Source: Arthrobacter sp. MYb23 (lineage in GTDB: Bacteria; Actinomycetota; Actinomycetes; Actinomycetales; Micrococcaceae). Taken from it: 64,000 nt of DNA. The notes under the pieces were generated by a model. It worked only from the letters and a program-made list of their open reading frames with translations, was not told the DNA's origin and did not search any database. The stretch covers positions 105,206 through 169,205 of the forward strand of contig NZ_PCPR01000008.1 of assembly GCF_002979775.1 (NCBI RefSeq), in the 5' to 3' direction. Positions 10,964 to 19,255 of this stretch are shown here, piece after piece. The translations under genes and the position numbers were made by a program. Positions within the stretch are counted from its first letter, which is position 1, and every line of letters begins with the position of its first letter.

Positions 10964-11118
10964 ACGCGCGACCGGCCCCGGCCCACCACCCAGCCGATTA
11001 GTGCCAGCACCAGCAGGATGATTCCCACCCACAGCAGGAAGCTGAGGGCCTGATTGAACCCGCCTACCAGGAGCAAGATGATCGCTATAACACCGGCGAT
11101 TATTAAGAGAGTGTTCAT
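10960..11118 (-). CDS. 52-aa two-helix membrane micro-protein
   Basis: This short reading frame codes for 52 residues, almost all hydrophobic: helix one about 3-20 (LLIIAGVIAIILLLVGG), helix two about 27-45 (FLLWVGIILLVLALIGWVV), then a basic tail GRGRSRV that should stay in the cytoplasm. It ends in an ATGA overlap with the next gene. A GAAAGGG lies upstream but at a long spacing. It resembles the general class of small hydrophobic stress membrane proteins. Function unknown. Confidence 0.7.
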   Translation of the reverse strand: MNTLLIIAGVIAIILLLVGGFNQALSFLLWVGIILLVLALIGWVVGRGRSRV

Positions 11119-11351
11119 TGAGCTACGCATCCCTTTCAATAACGGTTATTTATTCAGGAAGGCGTCCGCTGGTACTTCATTACTGAAGCGCCACCCATGC
11201 CAACGGGCACCGATCAGGGAATTTCTTCCCAATATCGCTTACGTACCCTCACGGAATTTTGTTCAAACGGACCATCTTCCCGTGAAGGGGCACGTACATA
11301 GCATCATGATAGGCGCGCAATACGCCGGAGCGAAGTATTTGGACAGGAAAC

Positions 11352-12116
11352 TTAGTATCCCTTTGTGGAGAACGCTCCCAAGGCGCGGCTGATCTCCAAT
11401 GCGGTACCCGCCGCCGCCTCGCCGTACTCCTCATACTTGGCCGGCACAATCCTGCTGGACGGTCCGGAAATGGAGATGGAGCCCGCCGCGACGCCACCGG
11501 AGCCCAGCAACGGAACACCGATTGAGGTGATTCCCGTGCTGAGGCCTTGCTCGTTGATGGAATACCCCCGCGCCCTGGTGTCTGCGATCATCGCTCGAAG
11601 CCGGGCAGGGTCCACCACCGTCTGGGGAGTCAGGGCTTCGAGTGGACCGGCCAAGTACTCATCTACGAATGCGTCGTCGGCCGCCGAAAGGTAGGCCATT
11701 CCCGTGGAGGAAGCGTGCATGGGAAGCCGCGAACCCAGGGGCAGGAAGGCCCGGAGGACGTGCGGGGTGTCCAGACGCTCGATGATCAGCATGTATCCGC
11801 GGTCCGGCACAGCCAAGTGAACGGTCTCGGTGGTGTCCAGCTGCAGCGCGTTCAGCGGGCCCATGGCAGCGTCACGAATGACCGAACCACTGCTTCCGCG
11901 GCTTGCAACAGCGAAGGCGTGGTTGGTCAGCACCCACTTGCTGGCCTGAGCTTCCGACTGCGCAACCCAGCCCAGCTCGGCCAATGTTCTGAGCATGCGC
12001 AAGACCGTCGCCTTGGGCACATCCACCTCGCGGCTCAGCTCTGACAAGCCCGCCGGCTGGTTGTCAGAGACCGCTTCCAACACACGAATTGCCGTGACCA
12101 CGCTCTGCGTACTCAT
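11352..12116 (-). CDS. IclR family transcriptional regulator
   Basis: 254 aa: an N-terminal winged helix (about 1-65, SELSREVDVPKATVLRMLRTLAELGWV) and an IclR effector domain (about 75-245, with LPMHASSTGMAYLSA and the ARGYSINEQGLSTGITSIGVPLL block). I place the start at ATG 12116, five bases after GGGAG, rather than at the GTG six bases upstream. It is divergent from a CoA-transferase/crotonase pair and is the natural candidate to control it. IclR proteins usually respond to small organic acids of the pathway they regulate. Confidence 0.92.
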   Translation of the reverse strand: MSTQSVVTAIRVLEAVSDNQPAGLSELSREVDVPKATVLRMLRTLAELGWVAQSEAQASKWVLTNHAFAVASRGSSGSVIRDAAMGPLNALQLDTTETVHLAVPDRGYMLIIERLDTPHVLRAFLPLGSRLPMHASSTGMAYLSAADDAFVDEYLAGPLEALTPQTVVDPARLRAMIADTRARGYSINEQGLSTGITSIGVPLLGSGGVAAGSISISGPSSRIVPAKYEEYGEAAAGTALEISRALGAFSTKGY

Positions 12117-12279
12117 CCACACTCCCGCTTGACCGACTTCCCACAGTGCTCTACATTACAGGCGACTTCCCAAAATGAACCAACGGTTCATCCAGTGAAC
12201 CAGCAAAGTTTGATTGACGAGCAAACCCGGGTGCTCTTTTCCAGCTTCTTGTCGCTTCAACGCACGAAAGGTACCCGCC

Positions 12280-13497
12280 ATGCTCAAACCACTCCGCGGA
12301 ATCACCGTCATCGACCTCAGCCGAGCCCTCGCCGGCCCCTACTGCACAGCACTCCTTGCCGATATGGGCGCCAGAATCATCAAGGTGGAAAGCGTCAACG
12401 GGGGTGACACTGCCCGCCAGTGGCCCCCGTTCCAGGACGGCCACAGCCTGTACTTCGACTCGGTCAACCGCAACAAAGTCTCCGTGTGCATCGATTTCTA
12501 CTCTGACGAGGGACGCGGGATTCTCTCCAGCTTGATCGCCGAAGCGGATGTCCTGGTGGAAAACTTCAAGCCCGGCACCCTGGAGAAAATGGGGTTCACC
12601 CGTGCCAGGCTGGAAGAGCTGAACCCGGGGCTGGTGGTGGGGTCCGTGACAGGATTCGGCAACACCGGCCCCCTCAAGGACGACGCCGGCCTCGACCAAG
12701 TCATCCAAGGAATGTCCGGGCTGATGTCCGTCACCGGCCCCGGACCAGGCTCGGCTTATCGCGTGGGCGTGCCGATCGTGGACATCACCTCGGGCATGAT
12801 TTGCGCGTTTGGAATCGTCGCTTCACTTCTCGGAGCCCGGAACGGCGAGCGCCCCAGCCGAGTGTCCACGTCCCTTTTGGAGACCGCACTGAATCTCTCC
12901 GCATTCCAGGGACAGAAGGCGCTTAGCCTCGGCGAGGCACCCACGCCGCAGGGCAACAACCACCCGGTGATCGCGCCCTACGGCATGTTCGCCACGGCCA
13001 CGGAGTCCATCAATATTGCCGTGGGAAGCGACAAGCAATGGCGGGCGTTCTGCGGCTTAATCGGTGTTTCCGGGGCCGTAGGGGACCCCCGGTTCATTAC
13101 CGGAGCGGACAGATCAGCCAACAGGGATCAGTTATCTGAACTCATTGAAACTGCCCTTGCGAGCAAAGCCGCCGACGATTGGGTTCCGCTGATCAGCCAG
13201 GCCGGAATTCCGTGCGGCCCTATTTATGACTACAAACAGGCCCTCGCCTCGGAGCAGGTTGCCGCTTTGGGACTGGTGCAGCGCCGCGAACGACTGGACG
13301 GGTCCGAGCTCCCCCTGCTGCGCGGCCCCCTCAGCCTGGACGGCGAGGCCAGCGAAATCCTCTCGCCCCCACCGCTTCTGGGCGAGCACACCGCAGATGT
13401 ACTGATGGAGTTTGGAATGACGCACGACGACGTCGCACGCCTTGAGCGCGAAGGCCGCATTGTGTGCGGGACGGCAAAGATTGGAGCACAGCGATGA
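12280..13497 (+). CDS. CaiB/BaiF family (class III) CoA-transferase
   Basis: 405 aa, the family's usual length. The N-terminal LRGITVIDLSRALAGPYCTALLADMGA is diagnostic, as are VENFKPGT and the RVGVPIVDITSGM segment. Asp168 in VPIVD matches the catalytic aspartate (Asp169 in formyl-CoA transferase) that forms the aspartyl-CoA intermediate. These enzymes move CoA between carboxylic acids. The ATG at 12280 follows GAAAGG. It overlaps the crotonase gene by ATGA, so activation of an acid followed by a crotonase step on its CoA ester is likely. The acid is not identifiable. Confidence 0.92.
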   Translation: MLKPLRGITVIDLSRALAGPYCTALLADMGARIIKVESVNGGDTARQWPPFQDGHSLYFDSVNRNKVSVCIDFYSDEGRGILSSLIAEADVLVENFKPGTLEKMGFTRARLEELNPGLVVGSVTGFGNTGPLKDDAGLDQVIQGMSGLMSVTGPGPGSAYRVGVPIVDITSGMICAFGIVASLLGARNGERPSRVSTSLLETALNLSAFQGQKALSLGEAPTPQGNNHPVIAPYGMFATATESINIAVGSDKQWRAFCGLIGVSGAVGDPRFITGADRSANRDQLSELIETALASKAADDWVPLISQAGIPCGPIYDYKQALASEQVAALGLVQRRERLDGSELPLLRGPLSLDGEASEILSPPPLLGEHTADVLMEFGMTHDDVARLEREGRIVCGTAKIGAQR

Positions 13498-14312
13498 CCA
13501 CCGTTTCTGGCGTCAGGGCCAGCCGAATCGCCGTCGCAATTGCCGATGGCGTGGCCACCGTGGAAATCTCCAACTTGGCGCAGCGAAACGCCCTGACCCG
13601 GGCAATGTGCTTGGAGATCCAGGAACTGATGCCCCGCCTCGACGCTGATCCGGACGTTGCGGTGGTGGCGCTGAAGGGTGCCGGGGACACGTTCTGCGCC
13701 GGGGCCTCCATCAGTGAGCTCGCTTCGGTGCTGGTGGATCCTCAACCGGATGGCACCTCAGTGGATCATCTCAGTGGGGCCGATGCAGCCATCGCTTCCC
13801 TGTCCAAGCCCTCGGTCGCTTTGGTGGATGGTGCTTGCATGGGCGGTGGCTGGCAGATTGCCTCCGCCTGCGACTTCATCATCGCCAACGAACGTGCGGT
13901 GATCGGGCTGACTCCGGCCAAGATCGGGATCATCTACCCCCGACCGGGAATCGAACGGCTCGTCCGGCTTGTGGGGCACGCCAACGCCAAGTACATCCTC
14001 CTCACCGGACTGACGTTCAGCGCAACCGAGGCCCGGGCGCTGGGGCTGGTGGCCGACGTCGTGCCTTCAGAATCCTTTGAGGAGACGTGCGCGGCACTTC
14101 TCAGCACGCTGCGGAGCCGCTCCCGGTTCTCCATGCATTCGATGAAGCGGTTGATGGATGTGACCGGCACACCCGGCGCCGGACTGGCCCACCTTGACCA
14201 GGAATGGTCGGACGCGTGGTCGGCCATGCCGGACAGCCCGGATATGGGGATCGGCATCAGCGCATTCCTGAACCGCGAGCAGCCTGAGTTCGTCTGGCGA
14301 CCTGCGGGCTGA
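13494..14312 (+). CDS. crotonase superfamily protein (enoyl-CoA hydratase/isomerase-like)
   Basis: 272 aa. Oxyanion-hole elements are clear: CAGASISEL and CMGGGWQIASACDFIIAN. By eye the PE dipeptide that supplies the first catalytic Glu in true hydratases reads PAK here (TPAKIGIIYPRPGIERL), and the usual PGAGGTQRL is PRPGIERL. The fold and CoA binding are therefore safe, but simple hydration is doubtful. The ATG is the one overlapping the CoA-transferase stop (13494). It should act on the CoA ester made by its partner. Confidence 0.88.
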   Translation: MTTVSGVRASRIAVAIADGVATVEISNLAQRNALTRAMCLEIQELMPRLDADPDVAVVALKGAGDTFCAGASISELASVLVDPQPDGTSVDHLSGADAAIASLSKPSVALVDGACMGGGWQIASACDFIIANERAVIGLTPAKIGIIYPRPGIERLVRLVGHANAKYILLTGLTFSATEARALGLVADVVPSESFEETCAALLSTLRSRSRFSMHSMKRLMDVTGTPGAGLAHLDQEWSDAWSAMPDSPDMGIGISAFLNREQPEFVWRPAG

Positions 14313-14367
14313 GCTGGCTCCGGGTGTGATCTGCACCTCAACCGGCACAAGTGACGCCCTCCCCGCG

Positions 14368-14390
14368 TTGTACATGGAACGAGTTGTACA
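14368..14390. promoter_or_regulatory. direct repeat of TTGTACA upstream of the kinase gene
   Basis: TTGTACA at 14368-14374 recurs at 14384-14390, 16 bp apart; the inner TGTACA is itself palindromic. The pair lies 20 bp before the ribosome-binding site of the P-loop kinase gene, where a repressor could bind. The same TTGTACA core also heads the stem at 7351. Confidence 0.35.
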
Positions 14391-14409
14391 GAAGACGAAG
14401 GGAGGGCTC

Positions 14410-15003
14410 ATGCTCATTGTTCTGACGGGAATTGACGGCTCAGGAAAAACGACGGCGGCCCGCGCCTTGGTCGATTCGGCTCGCGCTGAAGGACGAAGCG
14501 CCCTGCTGCTCAGTAATCACGCTGCCCGCCGGAGGATGTCGCTGTTGTCCGAGCGGTTTGGATGGACAGTGGCACCACGCGTATTGGACGTCATTGAAAC
14601 CGGCGTTCGATTGTTCAACGTGCTGGTCAACCATGCACGGGCCTGGCAGTTTGATGGCCTGGTGGTGATGGACCGCCATCTCCACTGCCAACTGGCGTTA
14701 CGCCAGGCCAACGGATTGGGTCGCGGCACGCTGCTTCCGTGGCTGCTGGAGAAGCTGCCCGCAGCCGACCTGCACGTCCACTTCGACACAGATCCCACCG
14801 TTGCCCACGCGCGGGTCATGGCGCGTGGCACGGACCAGGAGACAGTTGCCGACCTGAGGGCATTCAGAGATGCTTACCGTTCGCTGCCTGAGTATGAAAA
14901 CTTTGTTGTGGTGGACGCCAACGGCGAACCGGGCGACGCCCTGGCCCAGCTGAACCGGGCGATCACCTCCGCCAGCAAACCACCCGCCCACTTACCCAAC
15001 TAG
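14410..15003 (+). CDS. P-loop nucleoside/nucleotide kinase (thymidylate kinase-like)
   Basis: 197 aa. Walker A is GIDGSGKTT at residues 7-15. MDRHLHCQLALRQANGLGRG corresponds to the DRY/lid region of dTMP kinases, and VHFDTDPTVAHARVMARG to their lid arginines. The canonical DR[YF] is DRH here, and the protein looks too divergent to be the essential tmk, so a dTMP-kinase-fold enzyme of unknown substrate is the fair call. The ATG at 14410 has GGGAGGG directly upstream. It stands alone between the crotonase gene and a small membrane protein. Confidence 0.75.
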   Translation: MLIVLTGIDGSGKTTAARALVDSARAEGRSALLLSNHAARRRMSLLSERFGWTVAPRVLDVIETGVRLFNVLVNHARAWQFDGLVVMDRHLHCQLALRQANGLGRGTLLPWLLEKLPAADLHVHFDTDPTVAHARVMARGTDQETVADLRAFRDAYRSLPEYENFVVVDANGEPGDALAQLNRAITSASKPPAHLPN

Positions 15004-15166
15004 GAGACAGATAACGCTCCATTGAGCGCCCATTAGAGCGCTTGCTGTCCCCCAGTTGGGTAGCCTGTCACGCTATGGCCACGCGACCAATTGACTAGTT
15101 CCCATCCCACGACAAGTAGGCTCGCCCCATGCGTACACTTGGCAAACACTCCCAGGGAAGTCACCA

Positions 15167-15610
15167 GTGATTTCAGAGGCCCGGATCAGTCGCGGCTCTC
15201 AGAAGGTCACCGCAAGTGTGGTGGGCCTGCTCTGTTTCTTCATCATTGCAACGGCCATTCCCAGCGGAGTTCTGCTGATGAGCGCGGCGCTGGTTGTAGT
15301 CATTGCGCTCCTGACAGTTTCGGTACTCCGAATAAGCGTGACCATTGAAGCGACAGGCCAGAACCTGACGGTCAGATGCCGGCCGTTCTACTCCAAGACG
15401 ATCCCTCTGCAGGACATCGTTGATGCCTCCCCTGCGCCATCCAGTTCCATGATCGAAGGCTTCGGCGTCCGGTACTTGGGCCAGCGAACGTGGGGGTTGC
15501 TGGTCGGCGGTCCGGCCATCGTCCTGGAGACCCCCAGCCGCACGTGGCTCATCTCCACGCCGGACGCCGAGTCAACAGCAGCGTCCATTCTCGCCCACGC
15601 CGGCAAGTGA
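15167..15610 (+). CDS. membrane protein with PH-like domain
   Basis: 147 aa. Two close hydrophobic helices (about 16-33 and 36-53) are followed by a soluble beta-rich segment (ISVTIEATGQNLTVRCRPFYSKTIPLQDIVDA) that resembles a bacterial PH domain. The architecture is common in actinobacterial membrane proteins of unknown function. The start is GTG 15167; no strong ribosome-binding site is seen. No operon partner. Confidence 0.65.
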   Translation: MISEARISRGSQKVTASVVGLLCFFIIATAIPSGVLLMSAALVVVIALLTVSVLRISVTIEATGQNLTVRCRPFYSKTIPLQDIVDASPAPSSSMIEGFGVRYLGQRTWGLLVGGPAIVLETPSRTWLISTPDAESTAASILAHAGK

Positions 15611-15902
15611 TTGGCAGACAACGGCGGGTGGTTTTCAACCATCGTCGCAATAGTTTCGAAGTGAACGTACATGGTAGGGGCCAGCTCGAAGAGCACCGCT
15701 ACTTTCGAAGTGGACGTGTAGCGTTTAGGGCACCTTCACCGGGCAGTTTTGCGGGCGGGTCTTACGGGAATCCGAATGGCCCCGAAGTCACGCGGATTTG
15801 ACTTGGAGCTTCTCAGGAGTGACGCGCGGACCGTGGAGGACCGTCTAACGGGCGGGCGTCCAGGGATAGAACCCGTGAGCGCGAAACCCATATGATCCAG
15901 CT
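15611..15902. other. 292-bp non-coding stretch with a diverged direct repeat
   Basis: No credible gene. A direct repeat is visible: TTTCGAAGTGAACGT (15654) and TTTCGAAGTGGACGT (15703), 49 bp apart. The segment forms the left border of the small-gene island that follows, and its base composition is less G/C-biased than flanking genes. Confidence 0.5.
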
Positions 15903-16199
15903 ATGACCGTCACTGACCTTTCGTTCCTTCAGCCAGATCTTCAAAGCGGAGCACGGTGTGATCCGAACGGAGAAGTAAGTTGGCCGGCCTCCCAAGCCTC
16001 GGCCGTGATCGAAGCACTTGCAGGATCAGGCCGATTAATCCTCGGGCTAGATATCAGGGACTACCAAAGTGACGGCACGTTCATCGAGGTGCCGAGGTGG
16101 TCGTATACGGGATCCGATGTGCAGGAGGCTTGTAGCATTGCGCTGGCAGTTCTTAGCCACGGTGACCTTCCCGGCGAGTGGGTCCTAGTTACTTGGTAA
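15903..16199 (+). CDS. small hypothetical protein, immunity-like
   Basis: 98 aa, soluble, acidic, ending in EWVLVTW. The block LILGLDIRDYQSDGTFIEVPRWS has the look of small single-domain immunity proteins, but I cannot place it in a named family. ATG 15903. It is the first gene of the island in which small unrelated genes are spaced by a common repeat; no toxin gene is adjacent. Confidence 0.6.
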   Translation: MTVTDLSFLQPDLQSGARCDPNGEVSWPASQASAVIEALAGSGRLILGLDIRDYQSDGTFIEVPRWSYTGSDVQEACSIALAVLSHGDLPGEWVLVTW

Positions 16200-16274
16200 G
16201 CCACCCGTAATGACGGGTGTGACAGACTCCAACAAGTTGCGTAGAGGGCCGCTCATTTGGAAGGAAGAAGCTAC

Positions 16275-16622
16275 ATGCTGTCACAAGCTGATAGGCGGGA
16301 AGCCGTCTATGACCTCATCCAGTTGCGGTGCCCGTTGAATGAGTCCTTGGCTCGTTTGGCCGCCTCTATTTGGTCCTATCAGGAGGACCTGGCGGCCGTC
16401 GAGGTTCGGGACATCAGCCATGCACTTGACGAGTTCGAGGCCGGGAGGATTGGTGCAGATGAGCTCTCCGTCTGGGCAGAGGAAGTGCAGGGACGCGAAG
16501 ATATTGGGGTGGATTCCAGTGGGCACGATTTCATAGCTGATGCACTCTTTCAGCTGTCTACGCCTGAGATTTGTGGACCTGCGAATGAGGTAGCCCTTGC
16601 CCTCAGGCAACGGATGCCCTGA
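16275..16622 (+). CDS. small conserved hypothetical protein, immunity-like
   Basis: 115 aa, helical and acidic. The stretch ALDEFEAGRIGADELSVWAE followed by GREDI and FQLSTPEICGP recalls a widespread small bacterial family in which WAE-GRED and LSTPEI are conserved; function is unknown to me and it often occurs as an orphan beside immunity genes. ATG 16275 follows GGAAGGAAG; an in-frame TTG at 16257 would swallow that site. A copy of the island repeat begins 28 bp after its stop. Confidence 0.65.
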   Translation: MLSQADRREAVYDLIQLRCPLNESLARLAASIWSYQEDLAAVEVRDISHALDEFEAGRIGADELSVWAEEVQGREDIGVDSSGHDFIADALFQLSTPEICGPANEVALALRQRMP

Positions 16623-16649
16623 CGGCAGCTTGTCGAGACCAGCGTGACG

Positions 16650-16664
16650 TCCGGTAGAGGATCC
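16650..16664 (+). repeat. island repeat copy 1
   Basis: TCCGGTAGAGGATCC, two differences from the consensus TCCGGTGAAGGATCC. It lies downstream of the two preceding plus-strand genes and downstream of the convergent tautomerase gene. Confidence 0.65.
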
Positions 16665-16687
16665 GTTATCGTTCACGATGCTGCCGG

Positions 16688-17077
16688 TCAGACCTCTACT
16701 TTGTAGCCAAGAGCGAGGTCAGCGGCGTTCGATCCTCTGATGCCCCAGTTCACCTTGGGAGTCTCGGTAATCGTGATCTCAAGACTGTGCGGCGCGATCC
16801 CGGCTTCCGCCTCGATGCGATGGAAAAGCTCTGCGATCAACGCACGTTTGGCATCATCAGAGCGCCCCTCGAACATGGAGATCTCAATAATTGTGTAGTC
16901 GGCACCGCGATCCTCAGGATGAACGAAGTCCTCATCGTCCAGCAGGATAAAGCGCTGAAAGCACTTGTCTGCCGGATACTCCAAAGCGGCCATGACCGCA
17001 CCGTGAATCGCAGTCTTCAACGTCGCCCGCCGAGGGCCAAGTGTCCCTCGATGCCCGTAAACGATAATTTGTGCCAT
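16688..17077 (-). CDS. tautomerase family protein
   Basis: 129 aa. The central block FILLDDEDFVHPEDRGADYTIIEISMFEGRSDDAKRALI is characteristic of the Tautomerase_2 family, a two-repeat 4-oxalocrotonate-tautomerase fold. Active members use an N-terminal Pro exposed after Met removal; here the second residue is Ala (MAQIIVYG), so the usual catalytic base is absent and activity is uncertain. ATG 17077 is used because the longer reading adds unrelated residues. It is flanked by island repeats on both sides. Confidence 0.8.
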   Translation of the reverse strand: MAQIIVYGHRGTLGPRRATLKTAIHGAVMAALEYPADKCFQRFILLDDEDFVHPEDRGADYTIIEISMFEGRSDDAKRALIAELFHRIEAEAGIAPHSLEITITETPKVNWGIRGSNAADLALGYKVEV

Positions 17078-17135
17078 GCGAGCACCATACCTGTCTGCGG
17101 GGAATGAAGCCGGCGGCCGAACGGGCACCAAAGCG

Positions 17136-17150
17136 TCCGGTCAGGGATCC
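17136..17150 (+). repeat. island repeat copy 2
   Basis: TCCGGTCAGGGATCC, preceded by AAGCG and followed by TCTTTCGCAC, flanks that are shared with copy 4 (AGCG before, ACTTTCGCTC after). The conserved unit is therefore longer than 15 bp, near 28 bp. Confidence 0.7.
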
Positions 17151-17228
17151 TCTTTCGCACGCACCTCCGGAAGACAGCACAAGCCGGCATGCGCATGAAG
17201 AGAACCGAAGGGCAATACAGTTTCACTC

Positions 17229-17753
17229 ATGGCAATTTGGAACCTGGCTGACGAGCTGAATCATCCGCTGGACTTTCTCTTGATCCAGAACAGCTTCATC
17301 CGTCCTTTCCATCAGCAAGCGATCCTCGACGAAGCGACGTCGTGGCTGCGAAACCACCGCTACAAGGTCGTTGAGGTTGACGCCGCTGCCTGGCAATCTC
17401 AGGCTGACCTCCACCAAGACGTTGCCCGGGCTCTGGATTTCCCTGATTACTACGGCTCCAGCCTGGATGCTCTCAACGATTGCCTCGGCGACGTAGCCGT
17501 TCAAGCTTATGGATGGACCGCAGAGAATGCCGGGCTAGTTCTCGTGATTGACGGGTTTGAAGCCTTCGAAGGCAAGGACGCGTCAGCAGCCCATCACCTC
17601 TTAGACATCTTCGCGAGGCAGGCAACTTATGCCGCGTTATTCGGCCATCGCATGATGTGTCTAGTTAGAACCGGGGATCCGCGTTTGGAGATCCCTCCGG
17701 TTGGTGGCTTTTCTGTTGCTTGGAATCACCGTGAATTCCTCAGTGCCCGGTGA
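17229..17753 (+). CDS. barstar family ribonuclease inhibitor
   Basis: 174 aa. Residues about 45-110 match barstar: VVEVDAAAWQSQADLHQDVARAL then FPDYYGSSLDALNDCLGD, the equivalent of the FGxNLDALWDCL helix that plugs barnase-type RNases. An N-terminal extension and a C-terminal tail make it longer than the ~90-residue type protein. It is a cytoplasmic inhibitor by family; no barnase-like RNase gene is nearby, so it may be orphan protection against a competitor's toxin. The stop codon lies inside an island repeat copy. Confidence 0.85.
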   Translation: MAIWNLADELNHPLDFLLIQNSFIRPFHQQAILDEATSWLRNHRYKVVEVDAAAWQSQADLHQDVARALDFPDYYGSSLDALNDCLGDVAVQAYGWTAENAGLVLVIDGFEAFEGKDASAAHHLLDIFARQATYAALFGHRMMCLVRTGDPRLEIPPVGGFSVAWNHREFLSAR

Positions 17754-17760
17754 AGGATCC
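17746..17760 (+). repeat. island repeat copy 3, supplying the barstar stop codon
   Basis: CCCGGTGAAGGATCC, one difference from consensus. The TGA within GGTGAAGG is the stop codon of the barstar gene, so the repeat forms the exact 3' end of that gene. Confidence 0.7.
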
Positions 17761-17866
17761 CCGAACGGGTGTCTGGCAAACCTTGGTGAGCTGACTAATT
17801 GACTAGCTGAAGGCTTCCCTTCCACCTCCAGCGCACCATTCGCCATCTCGTTGCTACTGTAACGAT

Positions 17867-18424
17867 GTGTCCACTCGCGTTGAGCAGTTCCTGTCCCACC
17901 TCGACCACATAAGCGGCGGGATCGAGCCGCGGTACATCCCGGTTGAAACCAGTCATCCTGGTTTGCCAGGTGTGACTGTTGTCGTCTACGACGACGTTCC
18001 TGAACCCGAAATGCTCACGGGGATCACCTACGGTGTCAGCTTGGCTGACCACCCCCATTGGCGCTTCGGCAAGCCCGAACTCTCCATGACCATAAGGTCT
18101 AATGACCTTCGCTGGCTCTTTGCACCCGGCAGCATCGGCGAAGCCCAACGGGGAGACAACCCGTTTCACTACGGCGACACGATCAACTTGGGCGAGAGAA
18201 TCACTCCAGATTCCGAGATGACAGCTTTTGCCATCTTCGCACCTGCAGTACTCGACCGTGACGACTACACCGGGATTAGCGTAGGAGACGCTCTGCCCGT
18301 CAATATTTGCGGACTCTACCCGATCCACGACGCTGAACGGCGTTACATCCACGACCACGGACTTGAGGCATTCTGGAAGCTCGATTGGGACCCATACGAC
18401 GTCGGACGGCCGTCAGCCGTCTAA
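17867..18424 (+). CDS. suppressor-of-fused (SUFU) domain protein, probable immunity protein
   Basis: 185 aa. The pattern TYGVSLADHPHWRFGKPELSMTIR, then WLFAPGSIGEAQRGDNPFHYGDTI, then PVNICGLYPIHDAERRYI is that of bacterial SUFU proteins, widely found as immunity proteins in polymorphic toxin systems. Start is GTG 17867. A TACTGT hexamer ends six bases upstream, so the message is probably leaderless. No toxin is adjacent. Cytoplasmic. Confidence 0.82.
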   Translation: MSTRVEQFLSHLDHISGGIEPRYIPVETSHPGLPGVTVVVYDDVPEPEMLTGITYGVSLADHPHWRFGKPELSMTIRSNDLRWLFAPGSIGEAQRGDNPFHYGDTINLGERITPDSEMTAFAIFAPAVLDRDDYTGISVGDALPVNICGLYPIHDAERRYIHDHGLEAFWKLDWDPYDVGRPSAV

Positions 18425-18617
18425 CGTCATCTTCAATCCTCCGATGGCACGCACAGGGATCGGCGTACGGGCAGCCCGGGCAGCCGCGCCAGGGCAATCT
18501 TTAGCTCTGCAGTCCGGGATTAGACTGGACCTAGTACGGACGGATTGGGGGATCCAAGACGGCGCACAGCGCCGTTCCACTGGTCGGTCGCAGCCCGCGA
18601 ACCCCTTAGGAACGACC

Positions 18618-19253
18618 GTGACCTTCTTTCAGGACTTTTCGATCCCGACACCGCCTCCTCGCCCACGGATGCCCCGGTTCACGCCGCCTCCTTGGACGGC
18701 CCCGCCCCGCTACGAACTGCCCGTTATCGTCCCTGTAGGACGGTTCGTCCACAAGTCCCAGGCCTTTGTGATGGCCATTGACGCCGTAAGGGTCCACTCC
18801 ACTGGGTGCGTCATTGACCTGAACTGGATTCTCCGCCGCACTGACCAGGACGACCAAGAGTGGACGGAGATCAGTGCCGTCTTTCACCGGCACGCGCCGC
18901 AAGTGCGTGATGGGGGAATCTCGGCCGATTCCATCCTCCTACTCGGAATCCAGTTCCCGGACGGTGCAAAGGCAAGCAGCTCGTCTCTGGCAATGTACGG
19001 GCACAGGCCCCTGGACGAAGAACCTGACGGGCCGGTCTTCGAATACCGGCCCAAGGGCGGTAACGGAGGCGATGACGATATCTCAGGAAAGGCAGAACTC
19101 TGGCTCTGGCCGTTGCCGCCTTCTGGGGATCTTCGCATAGTAGCCAAATGGACCGACATGGGTCTGTCCGAAAGTTCGATCATTCTCGACGGTCGTCAGC
19201 TTCGAGAGGCCGCGGCAGGAGCCCAGAAGTACTGGCCCGAGGAAGACGCATAG
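18618..19253 (+). CDS. hypothetical protein of an immunity-associated type
   Basis: 211 aa, no membrane segment or signal peptide. A Pro-rich N-terminal stretch (PTPPPRPRMPRFTPPPW) precedes a beta-rich body with repeated acidic turns and ends WLWPLPPSGDLRIVAKW, GLSESSIILDG. I do not recognise a domain. GTG 18618 is chosen because TTAGGA lies 6 bp upstream; a reading from 18363 would overlap the SUFU gene by 62 bp. It is followed two bases after its stop by a micro-protein gene, so the two form a unit. Confidence 0.7.
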   Translation: MTFFQDFSIPTPPPRPRMPRFTPPPWTAPPRYELPVIVPVGRFVHKSQAFVMAIDAVRVHSTGCVIDLNWILRRTDQDDQEWTEISAVFHRHAPQVRDGGISADSILLLGIQFPDGAKASSSSLAMYGHRPLDEEPDGPVFEYRPKGGNGGDDDISGKAELWLWPLPPSGDLRIVAKWTDMGLSESSIILDGRQLREAAAGAQKYWPEEDA

Positions 19254-19255
19254 AG

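Noticed and set aside
18363..18617. Upstream extension of the gene at 18618
   Set aside because: It overlaps the SUFU gene and lacks a ribosome-binding site, while GTG 18618 has a good one.
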